Below are positions 37,351-46,900 of a stretch of 64,000 nt of DNA, one piece after another (positions within the stretch are counted from its first letter, which is position 1; each line of letters begins with the position of its first letter). The notes below the pieces were generated by a model, which did not search any database, had not been told where the DNA came from, and saw nothing but the letters and a program-made list of their open reading frames with translations. Position numbers and translations under genes: made by a program. Source of the stretch: Anaeromyxobacter oryzae (lineage in GTDB: Bacteria; Myxococcota; Myxococcia; Myxococcales; Anaeromyxobacteraceae); assembly GCF_023169945.1 (NCBI RefSeq), contig NZ_AP025591.1:2068501-2132500 (forward strand), in the 5' to 3' direction.

Positions 37351-37803
37351 TCACGCGGCGTTCGCCACGAAACGGCGGAGCTTGGCGGCGACGTGGGCAG
37401 GCCGCTCGTCCAACTGGCACTCCCAGACGACGAGAAGCCTGAAGCCCTCCGCGCGCAGCGCCCTCGCCAACCTTCGGTCACGTTCCACGTTGGCGGCGAA
37501 CTTCTCGGTCCACAGGTCGCGGTTCCGCTTCGGCAGAGTCGCCCGCGCGCACCCCGCGTGGCGATGCCAGAAGCATCCATTCACTTGAATCGCCCATCCA
37601 CCCTTGATGCTCACCACGTCCGGCGAGCCAGGCAGGCGGCGCTTCGTCGAACGAACCCGAATCCCGAGGTCTCGCAAGATTGCACGGAGCTGCTGTTCGG
37701 GCGTCGTGTCTCGCCGCCGAACGCGGGCCAGCCGGATGGACGTCTCTTCGTCGACGTTCCACGGCGGCCGACCGGGCCGCGTCTTCCGGCTTTGGCGCGT
37801 CAT
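37351..37803 (-). CDS. vsr: Very short patch repair endonuclease (first copy)
   Basis: A 150-aa Vsr family nuclease that nicks next to T:G mismatches arising by deamination of 5-methylcytosine. Family signatures are LPGSPDVV, the catalytic Asp region, WAIQVNGCFWHRH and ARATLPKRNRDLW, followed by FRLLVVWECQ. Start at 37803 (MTRQSRK). It follows directly on a C-terminal fragment of a C5 methyltransferase and is tail-to-tail with a candidate restriction gene. It appears intact while its companion methyltransferase is not. Confidence 0.9.
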   Translation of the reverse strand: MTRQSRKTRPGRPPWNVDEETSIRLARVRRRDTTPEQQLRAILRDLGIRVRSTKRRLPGSPDVVSIKGGWAIQVNGCFWHRHAGCARATLPKRNRDLWTEKFAANVERDRRLARALRAEGFRLLVVWECQLDERPAHVAAKLRRFVANAA

Positions 37804-38292
37804 GCCGCGACCGCGGCTTCCATTCAGGTGCGATTCGACTGCCGCGAGGAACCGTTCGGGAAACGCAACCTTCCACTGCGAGCACGGCTCAAGAATCCTG
37901 CAGTGGCCTTCGCCGAGGGCAGCTCCGGCTCGAACTTCAGGAACCGATGCAACGGCCGGGCGCGCCGACGTACGGGCCATGCGGACACCGGCGCCGCAAA
38001 CCGCCCGTTTCCCACGTCCCAGGCCCCGCGAGGCCAGGGACTGCCAGGCTTCAAGGGGCGGTCGTTCCTCGGGCAGTACCGCCCCGGCGTCGCCAACATC
38101 CTTCCGAGCCACGCAGCGACGTCGACCGTGACGGCATTGCCGACGAGTTTCCACCGGTGCCCCCGCTTCGCGACGCACTCCGCGGGCTTCGTCCAGTCGA
38201 CCTCAAACCCCTGCGGGCGCTCGAGGTCGCGGAGGTCCGGCGGTATCTCCCTACCTTCGCGCCTACCACGATCCGCTGGCTCCGAATCAGCC
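37804..38292 (-). pseudogene. C-terminal relic of a C5 DNA methyltransferase
   Basis: The minus strand encodes the last ~150 residues of a Dcm-like enzyme: DLERPQGFEVDW, GHRWKLVGNAVTVDVAAWLG, WDVGNGRFAAPVSAWPV and, after a one-base frameshift near 37890, WKVAFPERFLAAVESHL. These match the corresponding part of the intact enzyme at 39682-41013 (GNAVTVHVAHWIG, YNVGSGRFHANVSSWPV, FLDTVEAHV). A stop codon sits in frame at its 5' edge and the catalytic PCQ half is absent. The missing middle part is recognisable at 41110-41375. Confidence 0.85.
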
Positions 38293-38307
38293 TCTTATCG
38301 AGCAGCA

Positions 38308-39198
38308 TCACGCCTCCGGCTCCTCGTCCTCGTCTTCCTCTTCGCCTTGTTCCAGCCGGTCGTCTTCGAGGAGCTGCGCGTAGGGAACTACCTCGTCAGC
38401 GTTCGTCTCCCACGGCCGCTTCACTCGGTTCCGCAAGTCGTAGGCGTTGACGATGTGCTTGATCAGGCCGTTCAGGTCGTAGAGATCCTTCGGTCTCCCG
38501 AACTGCGGCGGGGTATCCGCCATGTCGAAGAACAGAACCTCGCCGGCGTGCTTCCCAGTGTGCTCGTAGAGCCCGACGAAGCCGCGCTCGAAGAGCTGTG
38601 CTTCGTCGCGAGGCGATTGGCGATTCATCCGATGCCGAAGCACCGTTACGACTTGCGCGAACGAGGACCAACTGCTCTTCTTCTTGTTGCGGTCCCCGTC
38701 GTCGCATGCGTCGATCGGAAGGAGTAGGACCGCCACGAGGACCGCGAATGGCTGGCGGTCGTGGTAGTCCATCGCCTCCGCTCGGAGTTCGTTGTCGAGT
38801 CGCGTCGGGTTTTTCGTGTACCGCTTCGTCTTCCCGTCCCGGAAGTTGAGCGTCTTGATGCTGACGCCTAGGCCGAGACCGAGCTGCGGGGTCGAGTAGT
38901 TCACGTCGAGCTTCTTGACGCCCTTGCCAGTGCGCGCGGGTGACTCGCCGCCCGTCCCGTCCGGGTTCGGCAGGATGGGAGGGAAGAACTTGCGCAGCTT
39001 CGACGCGATGAAGACCGCCGCGCCCGCTGAGAGGCGCACTGCGTAGCCGTGCTTGGCCTTGCGGGCGTCGCCGTCGTCCGGACGCGGCTTGGCGGCTTCG
39101 AACACGTGCTCGAATGAGTCGATCGGGCCGTGCGTCGTGATGAATTGTTGGATAACGGACGGTTTCTTCGGCTTCTTCGCCTTCGCCATGCTGGGCAT
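38308..39198 (-). CDS. Probable restriction endonuclease of the second R-M module
   Basis: A 296-aa protein with a Lys-rich start (MAKAKKPKKPS from the second in-frame ATG at 39189). DVNYSTPQLGLGLGVSIKTLNF resembles the D...(S/E)xK core of PD-(D/E)XK nucleases; the identification rests mostly on its position, 22 bases after a vsr gene and in the same operon as an intact C5 methyltransferase. The C-terminus is an acidic tail (EEEDEDEEPEA). I do not recognise a named isoschizomer family. It could alternatively be an R-M accessory protein. Confidence 0.55.
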   Translation of the reverse strand: MPSMAKAKKPKKPSVIQQFITTHGPIDSFEHVFEAAKPRPDDGDARKAKHGYAVRLSAGAAVFIASKLRKFFPPILPNPDGTGGESPARTGKGVKKLDVNYSTPQLGLGLGVSIKTLNFRDGKTKRYTKNPTRLDNELRAEAMDYHDRQPFAVLVAVLLLPIDACDDGDRNKKKSSWSSFAQVVTVLRHRMNRQSPRDEAQLFERGFVGLYEHTGKHAGEVLFFDMADTPPQFGRPKDLYDLNGLIKHIVNAYDLRNRVKRPWETNADEVVPYAQLLEDDRLEQGEEEDEDEEPEA

Positions 39199-39220
39199 TT
39201 CAGCAGGCCGCGACCGAACG

Positions 39221-39676
39221 TCAACAAAGGCGGTTCGCGAGGTCCTGCGCCACCCGGCGCGAGTCCCTCTCGACCTGGCACTCCCAGACGACTACCACCC
39301 GAAACCCGAGCCGGCGCAGCGCGGCCACGGAAGCACGGTCCCTCTGCGTGTTCGCGCTGAACTTCGCGATCCAGAACTCACGGTTCCGCTTAGGAACCGT
39401 CGCGCGAGGGCAGCCGCGGTGCGCGTGCCAGAAGCAGCCATGAACGAACACCGCCCATCGCTTCGATCTGTTAACGATGTCGGGCGATCCGGGCAGGTCT
39501 CTCGCTCCGACTCGGAACCGGAGCCCGAGACCGTGCAGGATCTGCCGCACGAGCAACTCGGCCGACGTGCCGTGCTGGCGTATCCGGCCGAGGCGGATGG
39601 AGGTCGCCTCGTCCACGACGAGCTTCTTGCGAAGCAGCTCGGGGGACGATCGTGACGCGGCCGCGCGGCGACGCAT
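39221..39676 (-). CDS. vsr: Very short patch repair endonuclease (second copy)
   Basis: A 151-aa Vsr nuclease with LPGSPDIVN, WAVFVHGCFWHAHRGC, RATVPKRNREFW and FRVVVVWECQ. It starts 5 bases after the stop of the intact C5 methyltransferase, so the two are coupled. About half its residues agree with the first Vsr copy by eye, so they are paralogues or separate acquisitions and not a recent duplication. Confidence 0.92.
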   Translation of the reverse strand: MRRRAAASRSSPELLRKKLVVDEATSIRLGRIRQHGTSAELLVRQILHGLGLRFRVGARDLPGSPDIVNRSKRWAVFVHGCFWHAHRGCPRATVPKRNREFWIAKFSANTQRDRASVAALRRLGFRVVVVWECQVERDSRRVAQDLANRLC

Positions 39677-39681
39677 TGCCC

Positions 39682-41013
39682 CTATGCGGCGGCTGAGGAC
39701 CGGGCGGCTCGTACGCGATCTACGTGTGCCTCGACCGTGTCGAGGAACCAGGGCTCGAACTTCAGCTTGCTCGCACGAGCCCGCTTCAGAAACCCGGCCG
39801 CGGCCTTCTCGGAGAGGTCGGTCGCTTCCTTCACGAACTTCGCTAGCGGCTTGCGACGGCGCTGCACAGGCCAGGACGACACGTTCGCGTGGAAGCGACC
39901 AGATCCAACGTTGTAAGCCGCTCTAGGCCAAGGAGCGCCGTCGTACAGACGTACATCGCCGCGCGGAACGTACTCGCCCGGATTGGCGAACTGCTTGCCG
40001 ATCCAATGCGCCACGTGGACCGTGACGGCGTTCCCGACGAGCTTCCAGCGTGCGCTCTTCCTGGCCACAGCCTCGGCGGCCTTAGTCCAATCCCGCTTGA
40101 ACCCCTGCAGCCGCTCGGCATCCCGAATGCCGGGGGTCACAACTCTGCCCTCGGGCATCACGATCGCCGGAGGCGACGGAATCCCGATCGTTGACCCCCC
40201 TTTCAGCGTGGGAACGCAGTCCACGCCCCATCCCAGACCGCGAGTCCCCTCCGTCCAGTAGAAGCCGCAGGCAACGTCCCTCGGCGTCTCCTTCGGCTCC
40301 CCGGGCTCTCCGGCATCCTCCGCGAAGAGGATGTCTCTCGGGTCCTCGTCCGGTAATGTCGCGAGCGTGGCGACGAGGAAGACGCGCTCTCTGCGCTGGG
40401 GCACCCCGAACGCCCGCGAGTCGATGACGCGGTAGGCCCACTTGTACCCGAGCGTCTCCAGGGTCGTGACGATGACGTTCAGCGCCTCGCCCCGGGCGAG
40501 TTGGAGCATGAACGGGACGTTCTCCAGGAGGACGAACTTCGGGCGGTGCTTCGTCTTCGCGACGGTGCCGTCCTCCTTCAACCCGAGGAGCCGGAACACC
40601 TGCCCGACTAGCCCTGAGCGCGCCCCTGCGATGCCGGCCGTCTTTCCGGCCTGGCTCAGGTCCTGGCACGGAAACCCAGCGGCGACGAGGTCGGTCTTGC
40701 GTGGAAGCTTGTTCAGCTTCGTCACGTCCTTCGGCCGCGACTTGACGTGAGGGAACTTCGCGGCAAGCACGGCGCGTGCGGCGAGATCGTTCTCACACAG
40801 AAGAAGCGTCTCGTGGTGAGCGCGCCGCAGGCCCTCTTCGAGTCCACCGATGCCGGCGAAGAGACCAGCGACGCGCAGCTTGCGCGCCTTCTTCAAGCGA
40901 CGGCGAACACGACGAGACGGGGACACAGGCTCGCCCACTGTGGTGGGAAGAACGAGCTGAAGATCTGGAGTGCCGGGAAGGTCGGTCGTCATGGTCTGCG
41001 CGAAGGCTGGCAT
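39682..41013 (-). CDS. DNA (cytosine-5-)-methyltransferase
   Basis: A 443-aa C5 methyltransferase. Motif I is LFAGIGGLEEGLRRA (about 52-66), motif IV contains the catalytic Cys in GFPCQDLSQAG, motif VI is LLENVPFM and motif VIII is PQRRERVF. Motifs IX-X are near the end (ERLQGFKRDW, LVGNAVTVHVA). It protects host DNA from the associated restriction enzyme and creates the 5mC that makes the adjacent Vsr useful. The start used is ATG 41013; a second ATG at 40992 also fits. It is first in the operon methyltransferase-vsr-restriction gene. Confidence 0.93.
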   Translation of the reverse strand: MPAFAQTMTTDLPGTPDLQLVLPTTVGEPVSPSRRVRRRLKKARKLRVAGLFAGIGGLEEGLRRAHHETLLLCENDLAARAVLAAKFPHVKSRPKDVTKLNKLPRKTDLVAAGFPCQDLSQAGKTAGIAGARSGLVGQVFRLLGLKEDGTVAKTKHRPKFVLLENVPFMLQLARGEALNVIVTTLETLGYKWAYRVIDSRAFGVPQRRERVFLVATLATLPDEDPRDILFAEDAGEPGEPKETPRDVACGFYWTEGTRGLGWGVDCVPTLKGGSTIGIPSPPAIVMPEGRVVTPGIRDAERLQGFKRDWTKAAEAVARKSARWKLVGNAVTVHVAHWIGKQFANPGEYVPRGDVRLYDGAPWPRAAYNVGSGRFHANVSSWPVQRRRKPLAKFVKEATDLSEKAAAGFLKRARASKLKFEPWFLDTVEAHVDRVRAARSSAAA

Positions 41014-41109
41014 CGTACCCTACCCCCGCACCCTGACACCGCGGCCGGGCGCACGGACCCCCGGCTGCCCATTGCGCGTCGCGCCCCGCCCGACTGCTCT
41101 CGAACCCAC

Positions 41110-41375
41110 CGCTTCCTCCATTTCCTGCAATGGATCGCGGCTCGACCGAGATCGACCGCTGTCGAAAAACACGTCGAGCGCGAGGATCGCCTTGCGCTTC
41201 AGCGATCACCCGCGCTCGACCGTGTTGAACCTACGTCGTCGGACCGTCCGTGGTCCCGATTCGAGTCCCGTGCGGCGACGAAGTACACACGCCCGCGCCG
41301 CTGCGGGAGCCGAATGCACGGGTGTCGATCACCCGGTACGCCCACTAGCCGAGGTGCTCGAGCGCAGGTTCCGAG
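41110..41375 (-). pseudogene. Central relic of a C5 DNA methyltransferase
   Basis: On the minus strand the peptide LG, a stop codon, then WAYRVIDTRAFG and, one frame over, PQRRGRVYFVAARDS matches motif VIII of the neighbouring intact enzyme (LGYKWAYRVIDSRAFG, PQRRERVFLVA). Further on, RKAILALDVFFDS resembles its PRDILFAEDAGE segment. A stop and a frameshift make it non-functional. It lies just upstream of the intact methyltransferase and, with the relic at 37804-38292, looks like the other part of one interrupted gene. Confidence 0.78.
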
Positions 41376-41635
41376 GAGCGAGGCCGAGGAGAGATTCGGT
41401 CCAGCAAGCCGCCATGTTCGAGGAAGTGGCCCTCGCGGTCGTGGACTTCTCCGCGACACCTCGGGTTCTTCATCCCACGTTCCCGAGCCCTGGATCGGGG
41501 CTTCGCGTCGACAACTTCTTCGAGAAGCTCGCAGCGCGATTCCGCGAGCGGAACAGGTTCCTCTACGCGAGCTTCCGAGTCCCACCCGAATGTCGCTGGA
41601 GGCTGCCGACGACTGGTTCCTGGTATGGTCTGCCG

Positions 41636-42565
41636 GTGGCTCGAGGCCTCTCAGGCGCTGACCAAGACCAACTCCGCGCGGCGGCCATCGCCTACATCCT
41701 CGAGCAGGAACGCCGCCACGGCGTTCTTCCTTGGCCACTCATCCGCGAGGGCTTCACCTTCCGCGGCGAAAACATCCTCGTCGCGAACAGACCGCGCGGC
41801 ATCTTCTGGCCAGCCCAGCTGAAGACGGGTGCGCTGTCGATCAAGACCAGCGTTCCTCGCGCGGGTCGCGTTCGTCGGTACGACGACGAGATCGGCGGCG
41901 AAGCGCCGTACTTCAGATACGCGTACCAGGGCGACGATCCCTCGAACCGTGACAACACCGCGCTCCGCGCGTGCCTACGCTCCGGGCTTCGGATCATCTA
42001 TTTCTACGGTGTCGCGGAATCCGTCTATCGCCCATTCATCTGCGAGGTCATCGACGAGGATCCGAGTGCGAGGGTGTTCCACGTAGCTCCCGTCGCTGCC
42101 GCGTCGGCCGCCATGGCGTCCGAGCGCGGTTCGGCGATCGGCTCGACCACCATCGAACGCAGGTACTCCATCGGCGAGGTCCGGCGGCGGCTCCACCAGG
42201 ACAAGTTCAGGGAAGCGGTCCTCGGCGCATACGAGAGCCGCTGTGCGATATGCCGACTCCGCCACGTCCAGCTGCTGGACGCGGCGCACATCGTCCCGGA
42301 CGCGGAGCGGCTCGGCGAAGCGAAGGTCCCGAACGGCCTCACTTTGTGCAAGCTGCACCACGCTGCGTTCGACTCACAGCTCCTCGGTATCACTCCCGAT
42401 CGCGTCGTCATGCTCCGGCGCGACCTCCTCGTCGAACGAGACGGCCCCATGCTGGAGCACGGTCTCCGCGCGTTCCATCGCCATCCGCTGACCCTTCCGC
42501 CTAACCGCGACGACTGGCCCGACGGTGCGCTGCTCGAAGAGCGGTGGAAACGATTCGCGGTCTGA
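41636..42565 (+). CDS. HNH endonuclease
   Basis: A 309-aa HNH nuclease of the type found as stand-alone restriction enzymes. The N-terminal part has LPWPLIREGFTFRGE and FRYAYQGDDPSNRDNTALR; the C-terminal HNH is CAICRLRHVQLLDAAHIVPD, then NGLTLCKLHHAAFD. It starts from GTG 41636, chosen because family members are about 300 aa; the frame stays open upstream to ATG 41414, and that extra 74-codon segment has coding-like codon use but no family match. It is divergent from the R-M operon and convergent with the Cas4-like gene. The DNA target is unknown. Confidence 0.78.
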   Translation: MARGLSGADQDQLRAAAIAYILEQERRHGVLPWPLIREGFTFRGENILVANRPRGIFWPAQLKTGALSIKTSVPRAGRVRRYDDEIGGEAPYFRYAYQGDDPSNRDNTALRACLRSGLRIIYFYGVAESVYRPFICEVIDEDPSARVFHVAPVAAASAAMASERGSAIGSTTIERRYSIGEVRRRLHQDKFREAVLGAYESRCAICRLRHVQLLDAAHIVPDAERLGEAKVPNGLTLCKLHHAAFDSQLLGITPDRVVMLRRDLLVERDGPMLEHGLRAFHRHPLTLPPNRDDWPDGALLEERWKRFAV

Positions 42566-42665
42566 ATCGGGTCGATCGTATCGCGCCTCCCCCGCGAGCA
42601 GACGGCGCGTTCCACAGATATCGTTGTTCCGTAGTACACGGTGCGACGCTTGCCGGACTTCACTC

Positions 42666-43928
42666 TCACTGCCCGGTGAAGACCGACAAAGACCAAGCTC
42701 GGCGAGTAGGGGCTGCATCCCACTCGTTGAAGGTCTTGGGATGCCGATACACTCCCCTCGACGGCCCGTCGGAGGTCGCCAATCCGAAAAAGAACAGCTC
42801 CGAATCAACGGAAGGGGGTTCGGCAAACCACGTGCTCCGGACGCGCGAGACCTGCCGGACGACTTGATCTGGACAGATGAGCTGGATCCTATGGAACTCA
42901 CCTTCCGAGACGACCTTCGCGACGCGGCCCCACACGTCGAGCGGAAACGGCCATTTTCCCTCGGCTTCGTCCGTCAGCCATCCAGCCGGAGCCCACGCCC
43001 TGTAGCTCGGGCATGCATGCCGGAGCCCGCAGTGCGCACACGATGCGTGTCCCGGCGCTGCCAGTGACTCCAGATTCGCTTCGAGCCCCAACTCCAACTG
43101 CCTCGTCCCCTCCTCTAGCGCCGCTGCAAACGCCGCGAGCTCGGCGGAGGTTCCGCCCACGCTCCTGGAGCATTCGTTTGGTCCGTCGACCCAGAGCTCC
43201 ACATCTGCATCTTCGAGACCCTGGACTTCGCGCGCCATGAGAGCGTACGCGCGCAGCTGCGCCACGTAGGCCGACTTGATGGCATCCGTCCCCTCCTCCA
43301 GGATGGCGCCGGTCTTGTGGTCTCGAACGATGAGGTGACCACGGTCACTCAGCTGAACGTGATCGAGCTTTCCTTGGAGTTTCCACTTGTCGCCGCGGAC
43401 CCACGCCTCGGTCCTTGTCTCTCCCGGGAGGAGCGGAATCCATGCCGCAGCAGCTCCGCCGCGCATCGTCCGAACGGGGATTATCGGCTCGCGGTTCGCC
43501 GCGTACTTCCGAGCCCTGCTTATCGCTTCGCGCCGCAGCTCCTTCCATTCCAATCGCTCGAATAGCCCATCGAGCGGCACCCAGTGCGCTCGTTCAGGCG
43601 TGATTCGCCACATGGCTTCTCGGGCGGCGACGACGAGAGCGAACGCATGTCTTGCCGTCGCTTCGGCGGTTCCCTGCCACTGAACGCGCGCCCATTCGCC
43701 TTTGCCGTTCATGAAGGCGTTCTTCGAAACAGCGTCGATGACGTCGTGAATCAGATCGCCGCGCATGGACCATATGCTGGGTGGCAATCGACGCGCATCC
43801 GGCGGGAACGTGCGACTGGCTAGAAGTCGAAGTCGGCACTGACCGGTCAGCAGTTGACCTGCCGCTGACGCTGACACTCGGTCGGGCAGCCTTGCGCGCT
43901 TTGGAATCGTCGGCAGAGCCGAGATCAC
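42666..43928 (-). CDS. Cas4/RecB-like PD-(D/E)XK nuclease with Cys cluster
   Basis: A 420-aa nuclease. The N-terminus contains [13 protein letters not shown] (Cys31). The active site is GKLDHV, then VRDHKTG (about 188-208), the G-x-x-D...D-x-K pattern of RecB/Cas4 enzymes. Three more Cys in [10 protein letters not shown] (about 293-302) complete a probable 4Fe-4S cluster, as in Cas4 and AddB. The C-terminal ~100 residues form an extra beta-rich domain. The start is GTG 43928, overlapping the helicase stop (GTGA). It is the last gene of a three-gene operon and the likely DNA-cutting subunit. Confidence 0.85.
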   Translation of the reverse strand: MISALPTIPKRARLPDRVSASAAGQLLTGQCRLRLLASRTFPPDARRLPPSIWSMRGDLIHDVIDAVSKNAFMNGKGEWARVQWQGTAEATARHAFALVVAAREAMWRITPERAHWVPLDGLFERLEWKELRREAISRARKYAANREPIIPVRTMRGGAAAAWIPLLPGETRTEAWVRGDKWKLQGKLDHVQLSDRGHLIVRDHKTGAILEEGTDAIKSAYVAQLRAYALMAREVQGLEDADVELWVDGPNECSRSVGGTSAELAAFAAALEEGTRQLELGLEANLESLAAPGHASCAHCGLRHACPSYRAWAPAGWLTDEAEGKWPFPLDVWGRVAKVVSEGEFHRIQLICPDQVVRQVSRVRSTWFAEPPSVDSELFFFGLATSDGPSRGVYRHPKTFNEWDAAPTRRAWSLSVFTGQ

Positions 43929-46900
43929 GCGCCCTCCACACCCAGCAGCTTCGTATAGACGTCTATCGGCCGCCTTCCGACGTCAAACGTGTTCACGAAC
44001 GTGATACTTGGTCCTTCGCCGCGCCCCTCTAGCTTGGCCTCCAAGACGTCGTACGCTTCACCCGCGATTCCCATCTGCTGCTCAGGAGCCCACAGCGGAT
44101 GCCCGATGATTGCCCACGGGGTCTTCTTCGAGATCCTGAACGCCCAGAGCGGATCGGAGCCCGAGACGTCGAGGCGCTCCGTCTCTCCCCCGAAGCGTCT
44201 CTGCATGCTGAGAGCCGCCCCCTTCGCCAACTTCGGCCATCCATTCAAAGACGGCGTTTCCGGTTCGTCGAACTTGCCATCAAGCCCGCACCGATATTCC
44301 GCATGGAAGAGCGCTTCGAGGAACGACAACCCGAGGCGCCAGTCGAGCAGACCGTGATACGGCTGATTACCGTATCTCTGCAGACAGCGGTAGCAGGCCT
44401 GGTCACACCGCTCGACGTGCTTCTCGGCGAAGAACACGTCCCTGGGATACGTCTTCCCATCCAGAACGATCTCTTCGAGGAGCTCGCGAATGACGGGGGC
44501 TTCCTCGCCGGGCGCGAATAGTTTGCGCGTGAACCCCGCCCCGTTGACTAGGCGGTCACCGAACTGGATGACCGGCTTGCGGACACCGCTCGCGTCGCGC
44601 GTGATCGTCGGTTCGAGGACGTCGAACTCTTCCGGGTCAGTGTCGAGTCTGAACGCGGCCTTGTTCACGAGGATGAATCCCGCCGAGACCGCAGCTGCTC
44701 GCACGGAGGCTTGGAAGCCGGCTGTCCCTCTGACTACGTCCGCGAGGCGTAGCCCCGCAGGGATTTGCGTCGGTGTCACCTGCAGCAGATCCGTGACCTT
44801 TGGCGCCATCAGCGTGAGGCCCGAGACCACGACGGGAGGGTCGCTCTTCATGAATCCGAACGGAAGAGAGGTGCCGCCCGAAACATGAGCCCCCTCCACG
44901 ACGAGATGCCCTGCCGGCATGTCCGGCTGGCCGTCTTCGATCTTCCGCTTCTTCCCAGCGAACCAGAACTCCGACGTCCCGCGGTGTGCATTGAATCCAT
45001 CGAATGAAACGGAGATCGGCGCGTCACCACCGTCCGCAACCTCGTCGTCCACGACGACCCGGCCGCGGTTGAGCCGGTACGTCTGCGCCTGAGGGACGGC
45101 TGCCAAGCTGACGTTCGTGCCGAGCAGCGGTTCCCGATCGACCTTCCGCGTAATCGCGTGCATCGATCTGTGACGCGGCGGCATGTCCTCGACGTCGCCG
45201 ATGTCCTTGGGCCTGAACGTGGTCCGGAATCCCTTCGGCTCGCGGCAGTCGTACATGCGGCTGATCGGCGAATCGCACTCCGCGCAAGTCCCCGGGTTAC
45301 GCCGGTCAGGTTCCGGTTGGGCTTCCGTCTTCTGGAACTCCTGCCACGCGCCACACGTCCCGCATTCGAGCAGCCACACGGAGCTACTCAGGGCGGGGCC
45401 TAGCGGAACGATGGTGTCTCCTTTGATGTCTGGCAGGTCGCCGACGAATCCAATCGCACGATGAATCTTCTTGTCCTTGACGATGGATGCTCCGGGCGCA
45501 AACTCGTAGATTGCCATGTCGAGGTCGCGGTCCACGTTCCTCCACTCGTACCCGCCCGTCCCCTTCTTCATCGAAGGTTCGGTGTACAGGTAACGAACCC
45601 GCGTCGGCATTCCGAACATCGGGAGCTGGCCCGCCTCCGCTAGAGCCTGAGCGAGTCCCTTGCTACCTCCTTCTGCACGTACCCTGTCGATTGCCGCCAT
45701 GACTGCGGAGACGTCCACACGTTTTGCGAGGTCGCTCTCGGTCAGTCTTGGACACGCCTCGGTGAGAACCCCCGCAATCTCGTTCCTGAAAGCCTCCGTC
45801 TCCTCCAGCGCGGTTCGGATACGGCTGCTCCAGTTTGCGTCGATCGCATCGCATGGAAGGAATTCGCCGTGAATGTCGGGCGGGGACATGGTGTCCGAAG
45901 GCCATTCGGCTCCCGACGATCCTTTGGGGTATCTGAGCTTCGGCCTCATCTTGTCGAATGCACGTGCCAACCACGCCTTTCGGAGAAGGCGCAAGGCGAT
46001 GGTGTCCATGTCCTTGTTCAAGAATGGAGGTGGCGGCTGATCGCCCGTGATCGCCTCAGGGTTGTCGAAGTAGTACCGATCGTGACTCTTCGTCCGACAC
46101 ACGGTCAGCGCCAACGAAAAGGCTTGTGCGCGCCGGCCCGCTCGACCGACGCGCTGTTGATAGTTGAATCGCTGCGGTGGCATGTTGGCCTGCAGCACCG
46201 CCTCCAGCTGACCGATGTCGATCCCCACCTCCATCGTCGTCGTCACCGTGAGTAGGTCGATCTCTTCTCGTTTCGGATACAGCTTGCGCGCACGGGTCTT
46301 CGTTTCGCCGTCTTCGTCTACCGCTGGGACCCATTTCCCGTTCTGGTTACGCTCCATCACGTCGACATAGGAAGGGATCAGCGCTCCCTTGAACTTGATT
46401 TGCCTCTCGACGGGATTATCGGTCTGCCCGGTCAGCTCCTCGCAGTGAAGGCGGCACGGCCCCTTTCCGGCCCGATCCAGCCGCATCGCAAGGAAGTTCC
46501 GCTTCCGTGTCTCCCGCGCGGTGGAGTTCGATTCCTGGGGCAGAGCAGTCCTGCAGCGCGTGCAGATTCCGGTACCGCGATGAAGGTGAACACGTTGGCA
46601 TCGTGCACACACCCATGCCGGGTCAGTCGGCTCGACGAGCGTCACCGCCAAGCGCGCATTCTTGAGTAGACCAGGCCCGTTGCCGGCCTTCTGAATGATC
46701 ACGAGCATCTCGTTCAGGCGCGACTTCCACGACGACTCGCCCCATGATGCTTTGGCGAATGCCTGAACCCGCTTGTTGGTAACTGCGTCCGCGTTCTCCC
46801 ATTGCGGCGGCTGCTCCCCGGGTTTCGCGTAAGGGCTAAGTGCGAACCGATACGCGTCCCCCATGACCCGTACGAGCGCAGCCGCCTCCCGGAAGTCTGC

